A stretch of DNA of 64,000 bases, taken from Pseudomonas helleri. Its GTDB lineage: Bacteria > Pseudomonadota > Gammaproteobacteria > Pseudomonadales > Pseudomonadaceae. The stretch covers positions 1 to 64,000 of the forward strand of contig NZ_WIWC01000020.1 in the NCBI RefSeq assembly GCF_009600315.1, given 5' to 3'. Shown here piece after piece: positions 1 to 7,874 of this stretch. Below the pieces are notes generated by a model. The model did not search any database. It had not been told where the DNA came from and was given only the letters and a program-made list of their open reading frames with translations. A program made the translations under genes and the position numbers. Every line of letters starts with the position of its first letter. The stretch's first letter is position 1.

Positions 1-192
1 ACCGGCGCACTGGTCGGTGCAGCCGCGGGCGGCGGTGCCGGCGGCGCGCTGGGCAACTACATGGGTAATAAAAGCGACGCTGACGATCGCCGTTACAACA
101 ATCGCGATAACCGCCGCTATTACCGCGACGACAACCGTGGCCGCGGTCATGCGTACGGTCATCGTAAAAAGAACAAACACCGTCACCATTGA
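1..192 (+). CDS. Glycine-zipper envelope protein, C-terminal part
   Basis: The frame is open from the first base of the window and stops at TGA 190-192, so the start lies upstream. The visible 63 residues begin with a glycine/alanine-rich stretch ending GALGNYMGNK, typical of a glycine-zipper two-helix segment. A basic, Arg/Asn/Tyr-rich tail follows and ends in HRHH. Such proteins are usually small outer-membrane or periplasmic proteins. Substrate and partner are unknown. A strong terminator follows directly. Confidence 0.7.
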   Translation, partial: TGALVGAAAGGGAGGALGNYMGNKSDADDRRYNNRDNRRYYRDDNRGRGHAYGHRKKNKHRHH

Positions 193-200
193 TACCCAAC

Positions 201-229
201 AACGGGAGCCCACAAGGCTCCCGTTTTTG
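201..229 (+). terminator. Rho-independent terminator after the glycine-zipper gene
   Basis: A 10-bp stem (AACGGGAGCC / GGCTCCCGTT) closes over a short CACAA loop and runs into a T tract, 9 bases after the stop codon of the preceding gene. Confidence 0.9.
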
Positions 230-425
230 TTGGTGCTCTTAAAATTGTTTCAATGCATTACGCCCGCCTGTTTAGCCGCCATCATGCAAGCTGCATGACC
301 CCGGAAAACGGTTGGTTTTATAACTCCTTGATAAATATAGATAAAAGCTAAAACCGCAGATTGGCACAACCCCTGCAATCTCCTGAGTGAACGACACATC
401 CAGTCACTTCAGGAGCACAACAACA

Positions 426-1358
426 ATGATCGGGACAACAGAAAACTATCCCGCTGCCCTGCAAGACACCTCAGGACACTCCGGTGTTTCCTGGGCTGCC
501 ATCTTTGCCGGTGCCGCTGCTGCTGCCGCACTCTCTTTGCTGCTCCTGATGCTGGGCGCAGGATTGGGCTTTTCCGCCGTATCGCCGTGGGCGAATGAAG
601 GCGTAGGGGCCAAGGGTCTCGGTATTACTGCCATTATCTGGCTCGCTGTTACGCAAATTATCGCTTCCGGCATGGGTGGCTATCTGGCCGGCCGTCTGCG
701 GGTACGATGGGCCAGCCTGCACGGCGATGAAGTGTACTTTCGCGACACCGCGCACGGCTTCCTGTCATGGGCAGTCGCCACGCTGGTGACGGCCACATTG
801 GTTGCAGGTTCGGTCAGCAGCGTAATTGGTAGCGGTGTGCAAGCCGGGGCCAGTGTTGCCTCGGGTGCCGCTACGGCCATGAGCAGTGCCGCCGGTAGCG
901 CCGCAGGTAACCAAGCGAATAAAGGTGCGGGCAATGGCACTGATTACTTCATCGACACGCTGTTTCGCGATGATCGCGGCACCGCAGTCAGTGAAGACGC
1001 TGCCCACGGCATCGTGACCCGCATCTTTGTGCGCAGCCTGGGTAACGATGGCCAACTGAGCAACGAAGACCGTACCTACCTGGCGCAGATCGTCGCTCAA
1101 CGTACCAACTTGAGCCAGCCAGAAGCTGAGCAACGGGTTGATCAGGTCTACACCAAAGCTCATCAGGCCATCGAAGACGCTAAAGTCAAAGCCAAGGAAG
1201 CCGCCGACACCGCAGCTAAAGTTGCCGCCTGGACCACCTTGTGGATGTTTATCACCCTGTTGATTGGCGCGTTCTTCGCCAGCCTGTGCGCCACCTTCGG
1301 CGGTCGTCGCCGCGATGCAGTGACGTACGTTGATCACACCACGACTACCGTTCGTTAA
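426..1358 (+). CDS. Multi-pass membrane protein of unknown function (PhnA-like family)
   Basis: The 310-residue protein has hydrophobic segments near residues 24-48, 63-86 and 110-130 and a last one near 275-300. Between them is a long polar region rich in Asp, Gln and Lys that looks helical (residues about 150-270). I chose ATG 426 because AGGAG lies 10 bases upstream. A GTG at 387 would add 13 residues without a good ribosome site. Related Pseudomonas proteins are annotated only as membrane or PhnA-like proteins, and no enzymatic motif is visible. A 24-codon gene follows 15 bases downstream and probably shares the transcript. Confidence 0.7.
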   Translation: MIGTTENYPAALQDTSGHSGVSWAAIFAGAAAAAALSLLLLMLGAGLGFSAVSPWANEGVGAKGLGITAIIWLAVTQIIASGMGGYLAGRLRVRWASLHGDEVYFRDTAHGFLSWAVATLVTATLVAGSVSSVIGSGVQAGASVASGAATAMSSAAGSAAGNQANKGAGNGTDYFIDTLFRDDRGTAVSEDAAHGIVTRIFVRSLGNDGQLSNEDRTYLAQIVAQRTNLSQPEAEQRVDQVYTKAHQAIEDAKVKAKEAADTAAKVAAWTTLWMFITLLIGAFFASLCATFGGRRRDAVTYVDHTTTTVR

Positions 1359-1373
1359 TTCTGGAGAATAAAA

Positions 1374-1448
1374 ATGCGCTCACTTCTGCTGCTGTTTCTC
1401 GGTATTCCAATTCCGATCATCATCCTGATTGCGTTGTTTGTTCATTGA
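1374..1448 (+). CDS. 24-residue single-span membrane peptide
   Basis: An ATG preceded by GGAG (spacing about 7) opens a 24-codon frame ending TGA 1446-1448. The product is almost wholly hydrophobic, with the central motif GIPIPIIILI, a Met-Arg-Ser start and a Val-His end, as expected of a small inner-membrane peptide. Similar GIPIPIIILI peptides occur in other pseudomonads as unannotated small proteins (from memory). It lies between the membrane protein gene and a strong terminator, so it is the last gene of that transcript. The function is unknown. Confidence 0.65.
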   Translation: MRSLLLLFLGIPIPIIILIALFVH

Positions 1449-1469
1449 TCAAACCGTAATCAACCCAGA

Positions 1470-1499
1470 ACGGCCTTCTCTTGAAGGCCGTTTTTTTTT
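1470..1499 (+). terminator. Rho-independent terminator
   Basis: The stem ACGGCCTTC / GAAGGCCGT with a TCTT loop is followed by nine T residues. It ends the membrane protein/small peptide transcript just before the convergent Lrp-family gene. Confidence 0.92.
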
Positions 1500-1504
1500 G
1501 CCGG

Positions 1505-1969
1505 CTAAACAGGCAGGCAGGTGGTGGATTTAATTTCGGACAGCGCCACGATCGAATTCACCTCTTGAATGCCGGGAACCATAGAAAGCTTCTCGAAGAA
1601 AAACCGCTCATACGCTTCAATGTCCGCCGTGACGATACGCAGTAGAAAATCCACCGCACCCATCAACACATAACACTCCAGCACTTCAGGAAAGCCGCGG
1701 ATGGCGTCGGTGAATTCAGTGAAGTTGGAGCGGCCGTGGGCATTGAGTTTTACCTCGGCGAAGATCTGCGTGTTGAGGCCGATTTTCTTGCGGTCGAGCA
1801 AGGTTACCTGCCCGCGAATGATGCCTTCGTCTTTCATGCGCTGAATGCGCCGCCAACAGGGAGACTGCGACAACCCCACCTTTTCGGCAATTTGCGCACT
1901 GGACAATGAAGCGTCCTCTTGCAGCAACGCTAAAATATGCCGGTCATAAGCATCCAGATCGCCTTGCAT
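1505..1969 (-). CDS. Lrp/AsnC family transcriptional regulator
   Basis: The 154-residue protein has the two Lrp domains. An N-terminal helix-turn-helix covers about residues 20-42 (SSAQIAEKVGLSQSPCWRRI), and a C-terminal RAM/ACT-like effector domain follows (FPEVLECYVLMGAVDFLLRI). The length is typical of the family. Members bind amino acids and control amino-acid metabolism genes or themselves. The effector here cannot be read from the sequence. It is divergent from the ACT-like gene at 2096, and the 126-bp gap probably holds both promoters. It is not the closest match to BkdR as I remember that sequence. Confidence 0.88.
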   Translation of the reverse strand: MQGDLDAYDRHILALLQEDASLSSAQIAEKVGLSQSPCWRRIQRMKDEGIIRGQVTLLDRKKIGLNTQIFAEVKLNAHGRSNFTEFTDAIRGFPEVLECYVLMGAVDFLLRIVTADIEAYERFFFEKLSMVPGIQEVNSIVALSEIKSTTCLPV

Positions 1970-2095
1970 AAAAACACCTTTAATTTATCTATGTGCGACT
2001 TGAGCAAGTCTTAATTTCGTTGAAAAACCGCATTTTAGATAAAAAATTTCCCACGCGACGTGTAAATATTTCCCGACCCAATCAGGAGTTATCGC

Positions 2096-2431
2096 ATGCC
2101 GCCTCTGGAAGCTGTCCACCCCACACTGCGCCCCGACGTTTGGTCTATCAACGCCGCTCCCTGCGCAGTGTTCTTCCATATTCACGCGCAAGCTGAAGCC
2201 GATGTGCTGTGCCGGGTGCTCAACCTGTTTGCCTTACAGCAACTGGTGCCTCAGCAAGTCGATGTGGTGCGCGATCAGGACACATTGAGCATTGAAATTC
2301 TGAGCGATGAACAAAGCTGGCATCGCGCCCAGGTGATAGGTGAAAAACTGCGCAATCTGGTCAGTGTATTCAGCCTGGAACTGCAACAGGTCCCCGCCGC
2401 CAAGGCACCGGTGCGACAACTTTTGGGGTAA
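2096..2431 (+). CDS. Small ACT-like domain protein
   Basis: The 111-residue soluble protein has an alternating pattern (FFHIHAQAEADVLCRVLNLFALQQLVPQQVDVVRDQDTL and onward) resembling a single ACT domain, the ligand-binding fold common in amino-acid regulated proteins. AGGAG lies 8 bases before the ATG. It is divergent from an Lrp regulator that carries the related RAM fold, which suggests, without proof, that both sense amino acids or that Lrp controls it. Assignment to ACT rests on pattern only. Confidence 0.6.
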   Translation: MPPLEAVHPTLRPDVWSINAAPCAVFFHIHAQAEADVLCRVLNLFALQQLVPQQVDVVRDQDTLSIEILSDEQSWHRAQVIGEKLRNLVSVFSLELQQVPAAKAPVRQLLG

Positions 2432-2534
2432 TACCTGGCAACGAATCGCCAGCGAGGTGTTATCACGCTGCATCTAGGCTTTGCAGCTCCGCCCGGACAA
2501 GGACCTGTCCGGGCACGTGCTTGCAGGAGCGTTT

Positions 2535-4328
2535 ATGCACACCGCCCCACCTCATGATCAGTGGCTGGACCTCACCTACATTCTCCCTCTGTTGCTCACT
2601 CAGGGTCGCGTTCATCACGAATGTGCCGAACTGGCCCTGATCCGTAGCCGCGCAGCCCTCCAGAAGAGCGCACACCCTCTGGTATTTCTGGCCGGCCAGC
2701 AGCTCAGTGACCCCAGTCGCCCCGGCAAAACCCTCGATATTGAAACCCTCACCGCCTGGCTTTCCCATCAGTGCCACTTGCCTTATTTGCGCATCGACCC
2801 GCTCAAAATTGATGTGAAAACCGTCACCGGGCTGATGTCGTTTGCCTTTGCTCAACGGCATCAGATCCTTGTGGTGGCGACCGATGAGCACAGCGTCACC
2901 ATTGCGTGCACACAGCCGTGGGTGCGCAGTTGGGAGGCAGACCTCAAACAGGTGCTCAAACGACCTGTCAGGCGAGTCATGGCCAACCCACTGGAGATTC
3001 AGCGCCTAACCGTGGAGTTTTACGCCTTGGCAAAGTCGGTGACGGGTGCAGCGTTGAATGATCAAAAAAACAGCAGCCAATCCCACCGTGAACAACTGCT
3101 CACCCTCAGTGCCAGCCAGCAAGAGGCTGATGCGAACGATGCACACATTGTGAACATCGTGAATTGGCTTTTTCAGTACGCTTTTGAACAACGCGCCAGC
3201 GACATTCATATCGAGCCGCGTCGAGAGCAAGGGTGCATGCGCTTTCGTATCGACGGCGCGCTGCATGACGTTTACCCGTTCTCGCCACAGGTCACGATGG
3301 CAATTGTGAGCCGCCTGAAAACCCTGGGGCGCATGAACGTTGCCGAAAAACGCAGACCGCAAGACGGCCGCTTGAAAACCAGAACCCCGGCCGGAACGGA
3401 AGTTGAATTGCGACTTTCCACATTGCCCACTGCCTTTGGCGAAAAACTGGTCATGCGTATTTTCGACCCTAAAGTGCTGCTCAAAACCTTCGACCAGCTG
3501 GGTTTTGGCGCTGATGACCTGCGGCGCTGGGAACACATGACCCGTCAAACCAGCGGTATTATTTTGATTACCGGCCCTACCGGCTCAGGCAAAACCAGCA
3601 CCCTCTATGCAACCCTCAAGCAACTGGCCACGCCGCAGGTCAACTTGTGCACCCTGGAAGACCCGATCGAGATGATTGAACCGGCCTTTAATCAAATGCA
3701 GGTGCAATCCACTATCGACCTGACATTCGCCAATGGTCTGCGCGCCTTACTGCGTCAGGACCCGGACATCATCATGCTCGGTGAAATACGGGATCTGGAA
3801 ACGGCCGAAATGGCGATTCAAGCCGCGCTGACCGGCCATTTGGTGCTATCCACCCTGCACACCAACGATGCGCCGAGTGCGATCAACCGCTTGCAAGAGC
3901 TCGGTATTGCGCCCTATCTCATAAAAGCGACGCTGCTCGGTGTCATGGCCCAACGGCTGGTTAAAACCCTGTGCCCGGATTGCAAGGCCCAAGAGCCCTT
4001 GACGCAAACCGACTGGCAGAGCTTCGCCGCCGACTGGCCCACCTCGGCCCCCGCGCACACCTGTCGTGCACAAGGCTGTCAGGAATGCCGGGGCAGCGGT
4101 TACAGCGGGCGAGCGGGGGTTTACGAGATCATGGTGATGAGTGACCGCCTACGCGCCCTGATTGGCCCGCAAACCGATGTAAACGCCCTTCGTCGCGAAG
4201 CCTGCGCTGAAGGCATGCAACCGTTGAGATGGGCGGCGGCCAGCAAGGTGGTCGCGGGCCAGACGTCAATGGAAGAAGCGTTACGTGTGACACCCGAATC
4301 AGGCTCACAACGGCCCAGTAATATTTAG
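2535..4328 (+). CDS. Orphan GspE/PulE-type secretion ATPase
   Basis: The 597-residue protein is a type II secretion/type IV pilus assembly ATPase. It has an N-terminal GspE domain (about 1-190), then a hexameric ATPase core with Walker A GPTGSGKT (347-354), an Asp-box region around TLEDPIE, Walker B LGEIRD (415-420) and a His box (TGHLVLSTLHTN). A zinc-type tetracysteine module follows, with CPDC near 480 and CQEC near 520. I chose ATG 2535 because AGGAGC precedes it by 4 bases. A TTG at 2481 is the alternative. No other secretion or pilus gene is next to it, so its machine must be encoded elsewhere. Confidence 0.88.
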   Translation: MHTAPPHDQWLDLTYILPLLLTQGRVHHECAELALIRSRAALQKSAHPLVFLAGQQLSDPSRPGKTLDIETLTAWLSHQCHLPYLRIDPLKIDVKTVTGLMSFAFAQRHQILVVATDEHSVTIACTQPWVRSWEADLKQVLKRPVRRVMANPLEIQRLTVEFYALAKSVTGAALNDQKNSSQSHREQLLTLSASQQEADANDAHIVNIVNWLFQYAFEQRASDIHIEPRREQGCMRFRIDGALHDVYPFSPQVTMAIVSRLKTLGRMNVAEKRRPQDGRLKTRTPAGTEVELRLSTLPTAFGEKLVMRIFDPKVLLKTFDQLGFGADDLRRWEHMTRQTSGIILITGPTGSGKTSTLYATLKQLATPQVNLCTLEDPIEMIEPAFNQMQVQSTIDLTFANGLRALLRQDPDIIMLGEIRDLETAEMAIQAALTGHLVLSTLHTNDAPSAINRLQELGIAPYLIKATLLGVMAQRLVKTLCPDCKAQEPLTQTDWQSFAADWPTSAPAHTCRAQGCQECRGSGYSGRAGVYEIMVMSDRLRALIGPQTDVNALRREACAEGMQPLRWAAASKVVAGQTSMEEALRVTPESGSQRPSNI

Positions 4329-4408
4329 GACGATGGCGGGTAGACAGCGGAACTAGACTGACCTATGGAGTATCAAACACTTCATATAACTTATTCGGAG
4401 TCACCGTT

Positions 4409-4723
4409 ATGCGCCTCAAATATGCTGTCGCCGCTATCGCCCTGTTGTCCCTTCCTGTTGGCTCAGCCATGGCCGACACATTCTGGCGTAATGTGTTGTC
4501 TTCGGGTGCCACAACAGGGTCCACGTACCTGACCTTCAAAAAAGACCGTAAAGTCATTGCCGCCCAGGATGATGCGGGCAGCTTTGTCGCCAGCAATGGC
4601 TCGATTCGTGGCCCGTACCTCGAATCAGCCATGCAACAAGTGCGCGCTGATAACCCGCAGTTGAATGTGAGCGACATGGACTTAGCCAACGCCATTCTGG
4701 CTAAAAACGCTACAGCGGAGTAA
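4409..4723 (+). CDS. DUF2388 family secreted small protein
   Basis: The 104-residue protein starts with a clear signal peptide (hydrophobic stretch AVAAIALLSLPVGSAMA, predicted cut before DTFWRN). The mature part contains SSGATTGSTYLTFKKDRKVIAAQDDAGSFVASNG, the hallmark of Pseudomonas DUF2388 proteins. These are periplasmic or exported, of unknown function, and often occur as several paralogues. GGAG lies 9 bases before the ATG. It appears to be a single-gene transcript. Confidence 0.85.
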   Translation: MRLKYAVAAIALLSLPVGSAMADTFWRNVLSSGATTGSTYLTFKKDRKVIAAQDDAGSFVASNGSIRGPYLESAMQQVRADNPQLNVSDMDLANAILAKNATAE

Positions 4724-4732
4724 CCCTCCCGG

Positions 4733-4783
4733 CTCCCGTAATGACCCAATCTCGCCCACGCCACGACGCGGTTATTACGGGAG
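4733..4783. repeat. Inverted repeat after the DUF2388 gene
   Basis: Perfect 10-bp arms CTCCCGTAAT (4733-4742) and ATTACGGGAG (4774-4783) are separated by 31 bases. There is no T tract, so this is not a standard terminator. It may still stabilise or end the upstream transcript. Confidence 0.5.
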
Positions 4784-4820
4784 GCTGACCAGCCATTCAG
4801 CCCCCATACAGAATTTTCAC

Positions 4821-4881
4821 CCGATGTGAGTCACGCTCTGGGTATGATCTGAACCTGTGTTCCCATACCTATTCACATCGG
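4821..4881 (+). promoter_or_regulatory. Nested dyad in the leader of the aminotransferase gene
   Basis: CCGATGTGA (4821-4829) pairs with TCACATCGG (4873-4881), and inside it GGTATG (4841-4846) pairs with CATACC (4864-4869). A possible -10 hexamer TATGAT (4843-4848) lies inside. The right arm ends 13 bases before the ATG at 4895, so a folded transcript would reach the ribosome site. It could be an operator or an RNA structure, and the sequence does not decide between them. Confidence 0.4.
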
Positions 4882-4894
4882 ACGTCTTGCCGCT

Positions 4895-6037
4895 ATGAGC
4901 TCACTGCCTTTCCTGCCGTTTTCCAAACCCACTATTGATGAAGCCACCATTGCTGCCGTGGGCGACGTATTGCGCTCAGGCTGGATCACCAGCGGGCCAA
5001 AGGTTCAGGCATTCGAAGCCAAACTCTCCGAGTATTTTGGTGGTCGCCCGGTGCGCACTTTCAACTCCGGCACCTGCACGATGGAAATTGCGCTGCGCAT
5101 CGCGGGCATCGGTGCTGGGGACGAAGTCATCACCACCTCTATTTCATGGGTGGCCACAGCCAATGTGATTCTCGAAGTCGGCGCCACCCCTGTATTTGCC
5201 GATATAGACCCGGTGACTCGCAATATTGACCTGACAAAAGTCGAGGCGGCCATCACGCCACGTACCAAGGCCATCATCCCGGTCTATCTGTCGGGCTTGC
5301 CGGTGGACATGGACGCACTCTACGCACTGGCCAAAAAACACAATCTGCGGGTGGTCGAAGATGCTGCTCAAGCCTTGGGCTCCAGCTGGAACGGCCAGCG
5401 CATAGGCGCACGCGGTGACTTTGTGTCGTTCAGTTTTCAGGCCAACAAAAACATCACTTCATCTGAAGGCGGTTGTTTGGTTCTGAATAATGACGAGGAA
5501 GCGCGTCTGGCCGAGAAGTACCGCCTGCAAGGCGTTACCCGCAGTGGCTTTGATGGCCTGGACGTCGATGTGCTGGGGGGCAAATTCAATATGACGGACA
5601 TTGCGGCCGCCATTGGTCTGGGCCAGTTTGCCCACATTGAAGCCATTACGGCGCATCGTCGGGCGTTGGCCAAACACTACTTCGACTGTTTCGGCCCGGA
5701 GTTTGAGGCTGAGTACGGCGCGCAACTGCCCGTGGCTGACTTCAATAACACCAACTGGCATTTGTTCCAGCTCGTGTTACCCGAGCGCAAAGACGGCGAA
5801 CCGGCCCGTGCCACCTTCATGAAAGAGATGCAGGCGCTCGGCGTGGGCGTGGGTTATCACTACCCGCCGATTCACTTGTTGAGCTTGTATCGCGCGCAAG
5901 GTTTTGGCGAAGGCATGCTGCCGATTTCCGAACGGGTCGGCCGCTTGATCGTATCGCTGCCAATGTTTACGGCCATGACCAAAGCCGACGTAGAGCGTTC
6001 GGTGGCGGCGGTGAAAGCGGTATTGAAAGACGCCTAA
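4895..6037 (+). CDS. DegT/DnrJ/EryC1/StrS family PLP aminotransferase
   Basis: The 380-residue protein has the fold-type I pattern of sugar aminotransferases: FSKPTIDEATIAAVGDVLRSGWITSGP at the start, VVEDAAQALGSSWNG in the middle and the PLP lysine in FQANKNITSSEGG. It resembles ArnB, which aminates UDP-4-keto-arabinose for lipid A modification. However, no arn gene is adjacent and the specificity loops differ, so the substrate is open. The ribosome site before the ATG is weak and a nested dyad covers it. A REP pair follows the stop codon. Confidence 0.82.
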   Translation: MSSLPFLPFSKPTIDEATIAAVGDVLRSGWITSGPKVQAFEAKLSEYFGGRPVRTFNSGTCTMEIALRIAGIGAGDEVITTSISWVATANVILEVGATPVFADIDPVTRNIDLTKVEAAITPRTKAIIPVYLSGLPVDMDALYALAKKHNLRVVEDAAQALGSSWNGQRIGARGDFVSFSFQANKNITSSEGGCLVLNNDEEARLAEKYRLQGVTRSGFDGLDVDVLGGKFNMTDIAAAIGLGQFAHIEAITAHRRALAKHYFDCFGPEFEAEYGAQLPVADFNNTNWHLFQLVLPERKDGEPARATFMKEMQALGVGVGYHYPPIHLLSLYRAQGFGEGMLPISERVGRLIVSLPMFTAMTKADVERSVAAVKAVLKDA

Positions 6038-6048
6038 ACTACATCTCC

Positions 6049-6180
6049 CGTAGCAGCTGCCGAAGGCTGCGTCCGGCGACACCGTCGTCGTAAAACCTGA
6101 GATCACGGTCTATCAACAAAGCCGTGAACACAGAATTTACGATTGCTGCGCGACCGAACGCCGCCTGCGGCAGCTGCTAC
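6049..6180. repeat. Paired REP palindrome (REPIN), family A, copy 1
   Basis: The left unit (6049-6077) reads CGTAGCAGCTGCCGAAGGCTGCG and onward. The right unit (6161-6180, CCGCCTGCGGCAGCTGCTAC) is its inverted partner about 85 bases on. The same arrangement occurs at 34163-34295 and 38798-38929. REPINs are non-autonomous repeats thought to be copied by a RAYT transposase encoded elsewhere. This one separates the convergent aminotransferase and gcvH genes. Confidence 0.85.
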
Positions 6181-6189
6181 AGCAGTGGT

Positions 6190-6573
6190 TTACTCGCCGA
6201 TAGCGGCTTTATAACCGGCAGCGTCCAGCAGTTTTTCCAGTTCAGCGGTGTCGCTTGGCTTGAGTTTGAAAATCCAGTGAGTGTACGGGTCTTCGTTCAG
6301 GCCTTCCGGGCTGTCAGCCAGGGCGTCGTTGACCGCAATCACTTCGCCCGACACTGGCGCGTAGATGTCCGAGGCAGCTTTTACCGACTCCACGACGCCT
6401 GCCGTATCGCCAGCGGCAAATACTTTGCCGACTTCAGCCAGCTCAACAAACACCACATCCCCCAAGGCTTCCTGAGCGTGATCGCTAATGCCCACGGTCA
6501 CCGTGCCGTCAGCTTCCAGGCGGGCCCACTCGTGACTTTCGGCAAAGCGCAGGTCGGCAGGGATATTGCTCAT
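6190..6573 (-). CDS. gcvH: Glycine cleavage system H protein
   Basis: The 127-residue protein carries the lipoyl-lysine site in [15 protein letters not shown] and the family motifs SHEWARLE and [14 protein letters not shown]. Its lipoyl arm shuttles the aminomethyl group of glycine between the P, T and L proteins. I chose ATG 6573 with TGAGGA 9 bases upstream. A TTG 15 bases earlier is less likely. It lies 62 bases downstream of gcvT on the same strand. gcvP is not next to it here. Confidence 0.95.
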   Translation of the reverse strand: MSNIPADLRFAESHEWARLEADGTVTVGISDHAQEALGDVVFVELAEVGKVFAAGDTAGVVESVKAASDIYAPVSGEVIAVNDALADSPEGLNEDPYTHWIFKLKPSDTAELEKLLDAAGYKAAIGE

Positions 6574-6635
6574 ATTCAGTGTCCTCAAAAGGGATTGTCA
6601 GCGGCTTGCACAGGGTGCAAGCCTGCCAGAAAAGG

Positions 6636-7718
6636 TTAGATCAAGGCTTTGCCAAGACGAACAAAAGTCGGTTTAACCACGCGAACCGGATACCACTTAC
6701 CCCGAATTTCGACCTCGGCACGGTCAGCCGTAGCGGTCGGAACTCGCGCCAACGCAATCGATTTGCTTAGCGTAGGAGAGAAACTACCACTGGTGATCTC
6801 CCCTTCGCCAATCCCCGCGATCCGAACGACCTGATGCGCACGCAACACACCACGCTCTTCAAGCACCAAACCCACCAGTTTGAGGGGCACGCCGCCCGCT
6901 TTTTCAGCCTCCAGCGCTGCGCGCCCAATAAACTGGCGCGATTGCGGTTCCCACGCGATGGTCCACGCCATATTGGCGGAAAGTGGCGAGACAGACAGGT
7001 GAATATCCTGTCCATAGAAGTTCATGCCAGCCTCAAGACGCAACGTATCGCGAGCGCCCAGGCCAATGGGGGAGATACCGGCGCCCACCAGATCGTTGAA
7101 GAACGCCGGAGCCTGGTCAGCCGGGAGCAGAATTTCCAGGCCATCTTCACCGGTATAGCCGGTGCGGGCGATAAACCAGTCGCCGCAGCTTTGCCCTTCG
7201 AAGGGCTTGAGTTGCTGGATAAGTTGGCCACGGGCCTGACTCACCAGCTCGGCGACTTTGTGTCGGGCTTGCGGGCCTTGTATGGCCAGCAACGCCAGCT
7301 CGGGCCGCTCCAGCAGTTGCACGGCATAACCTTGAGCCTGAGCCGACATCCAGGCCAGATCCTGTTCGCGGGTGGCGGCATTGACCACTAGCCGATAACC
7401 CGCAGGCATCAGGTAGACAATCATGTCGTCTACCACGCCGCCCTGCTCGTTGAGCATGGCGCTATAGAGTGCGCGGCCGGGCGTGTTCAAACGGTCGACA
7501 TCGTTGGCCAACAAATGCTGTAGCCATTCCTTGGCCTGATCCCCGATGACGTCAATCACGGTCATATGCGAGACATCAAAAACCCCACAGTCGCGGCGCA
7601 CCTCGTGGTGTTCCTCAACTTGCGAGCCGTAATGCAGGGGCATATCCCAACCGCCAAAATCGACCATTTTCGCGCCTAGGGCGAGATGCAGGTCATACAG
7701 AGGCGTACGCTGTCCCAT
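6636..7718 (-). CDS. gcvT: Glycine cleavage system aminomethyltransferase (T protein)
   Basis: The 360-residue protein matches GcvT throughout: LYDLHLALGAKMVDFGGWDMPLHYGSQ at the N-terminus, the folate-site region around GVFDVSHM, and the C-terminal GKWYPVRVVKPTFVR. It transfers the methylene group from H-protein-bound aminomethyl to tetrahydrofolate and releases ammonia. A strong AAGGAG ribosome site lies 8 bases before the ATG. It is co-directional with gcvH. I saw no glycine riboswitch in the 156-bp leader, which is too short for the usual tandem form. Confidence 0.95.
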   Translation of the reverse strand: MGQRTPLYDLHLALGAKMVDFGGWDMPLHYGSQVEEHHEVRRDCGVFDVSHMTVIDVIGDQAKEWLQHLLANDVDRLNTPGRALYSAMLNEQGGVVDDMIVYLMPAGYRLVVNAATREQDLAWMSAQAQGYAVQLLERPELALLAIQGPQARHKVAELVSQARGQLIQQLKPFEGQSCGDWFIARTGYTGEDGLEILLPADQAPAFFNDLVGAGISPIGLGARDTLRLEAGMNFYGQDIHLSVSPLSANMAWTIAWEPQSRQFIGRAALEAEKAGGVPLKLVGLVLEERGVLRAHQVVRIAGIGEGEITSGSFSPTLSKSIALARVPTATADRAEVEIRGKWYPVRVVKPTFVRLGKALI

Positions 7719-7874
7719 GGGTTTCTCCTTCCGGGCGTGGCGAAGGTGCGGACAGGCGTGTTAAACAATTCAGATCTCAGACAGGGACCTTGATGCGTTT
7801 AACAGAGAACCCGGCCTGACAGACAAACCGCACCGAATGCGGCGCATTGTAGCCGCATGGGCCAGCACTGGCAC

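Noticed and set aside
7719..7874. Glycine riboswitch upstream of gcvT
   Set aside because: The leader is only about 150 bases, lacks the conserved tandem core motifs, and ends with a plain ribosome site.
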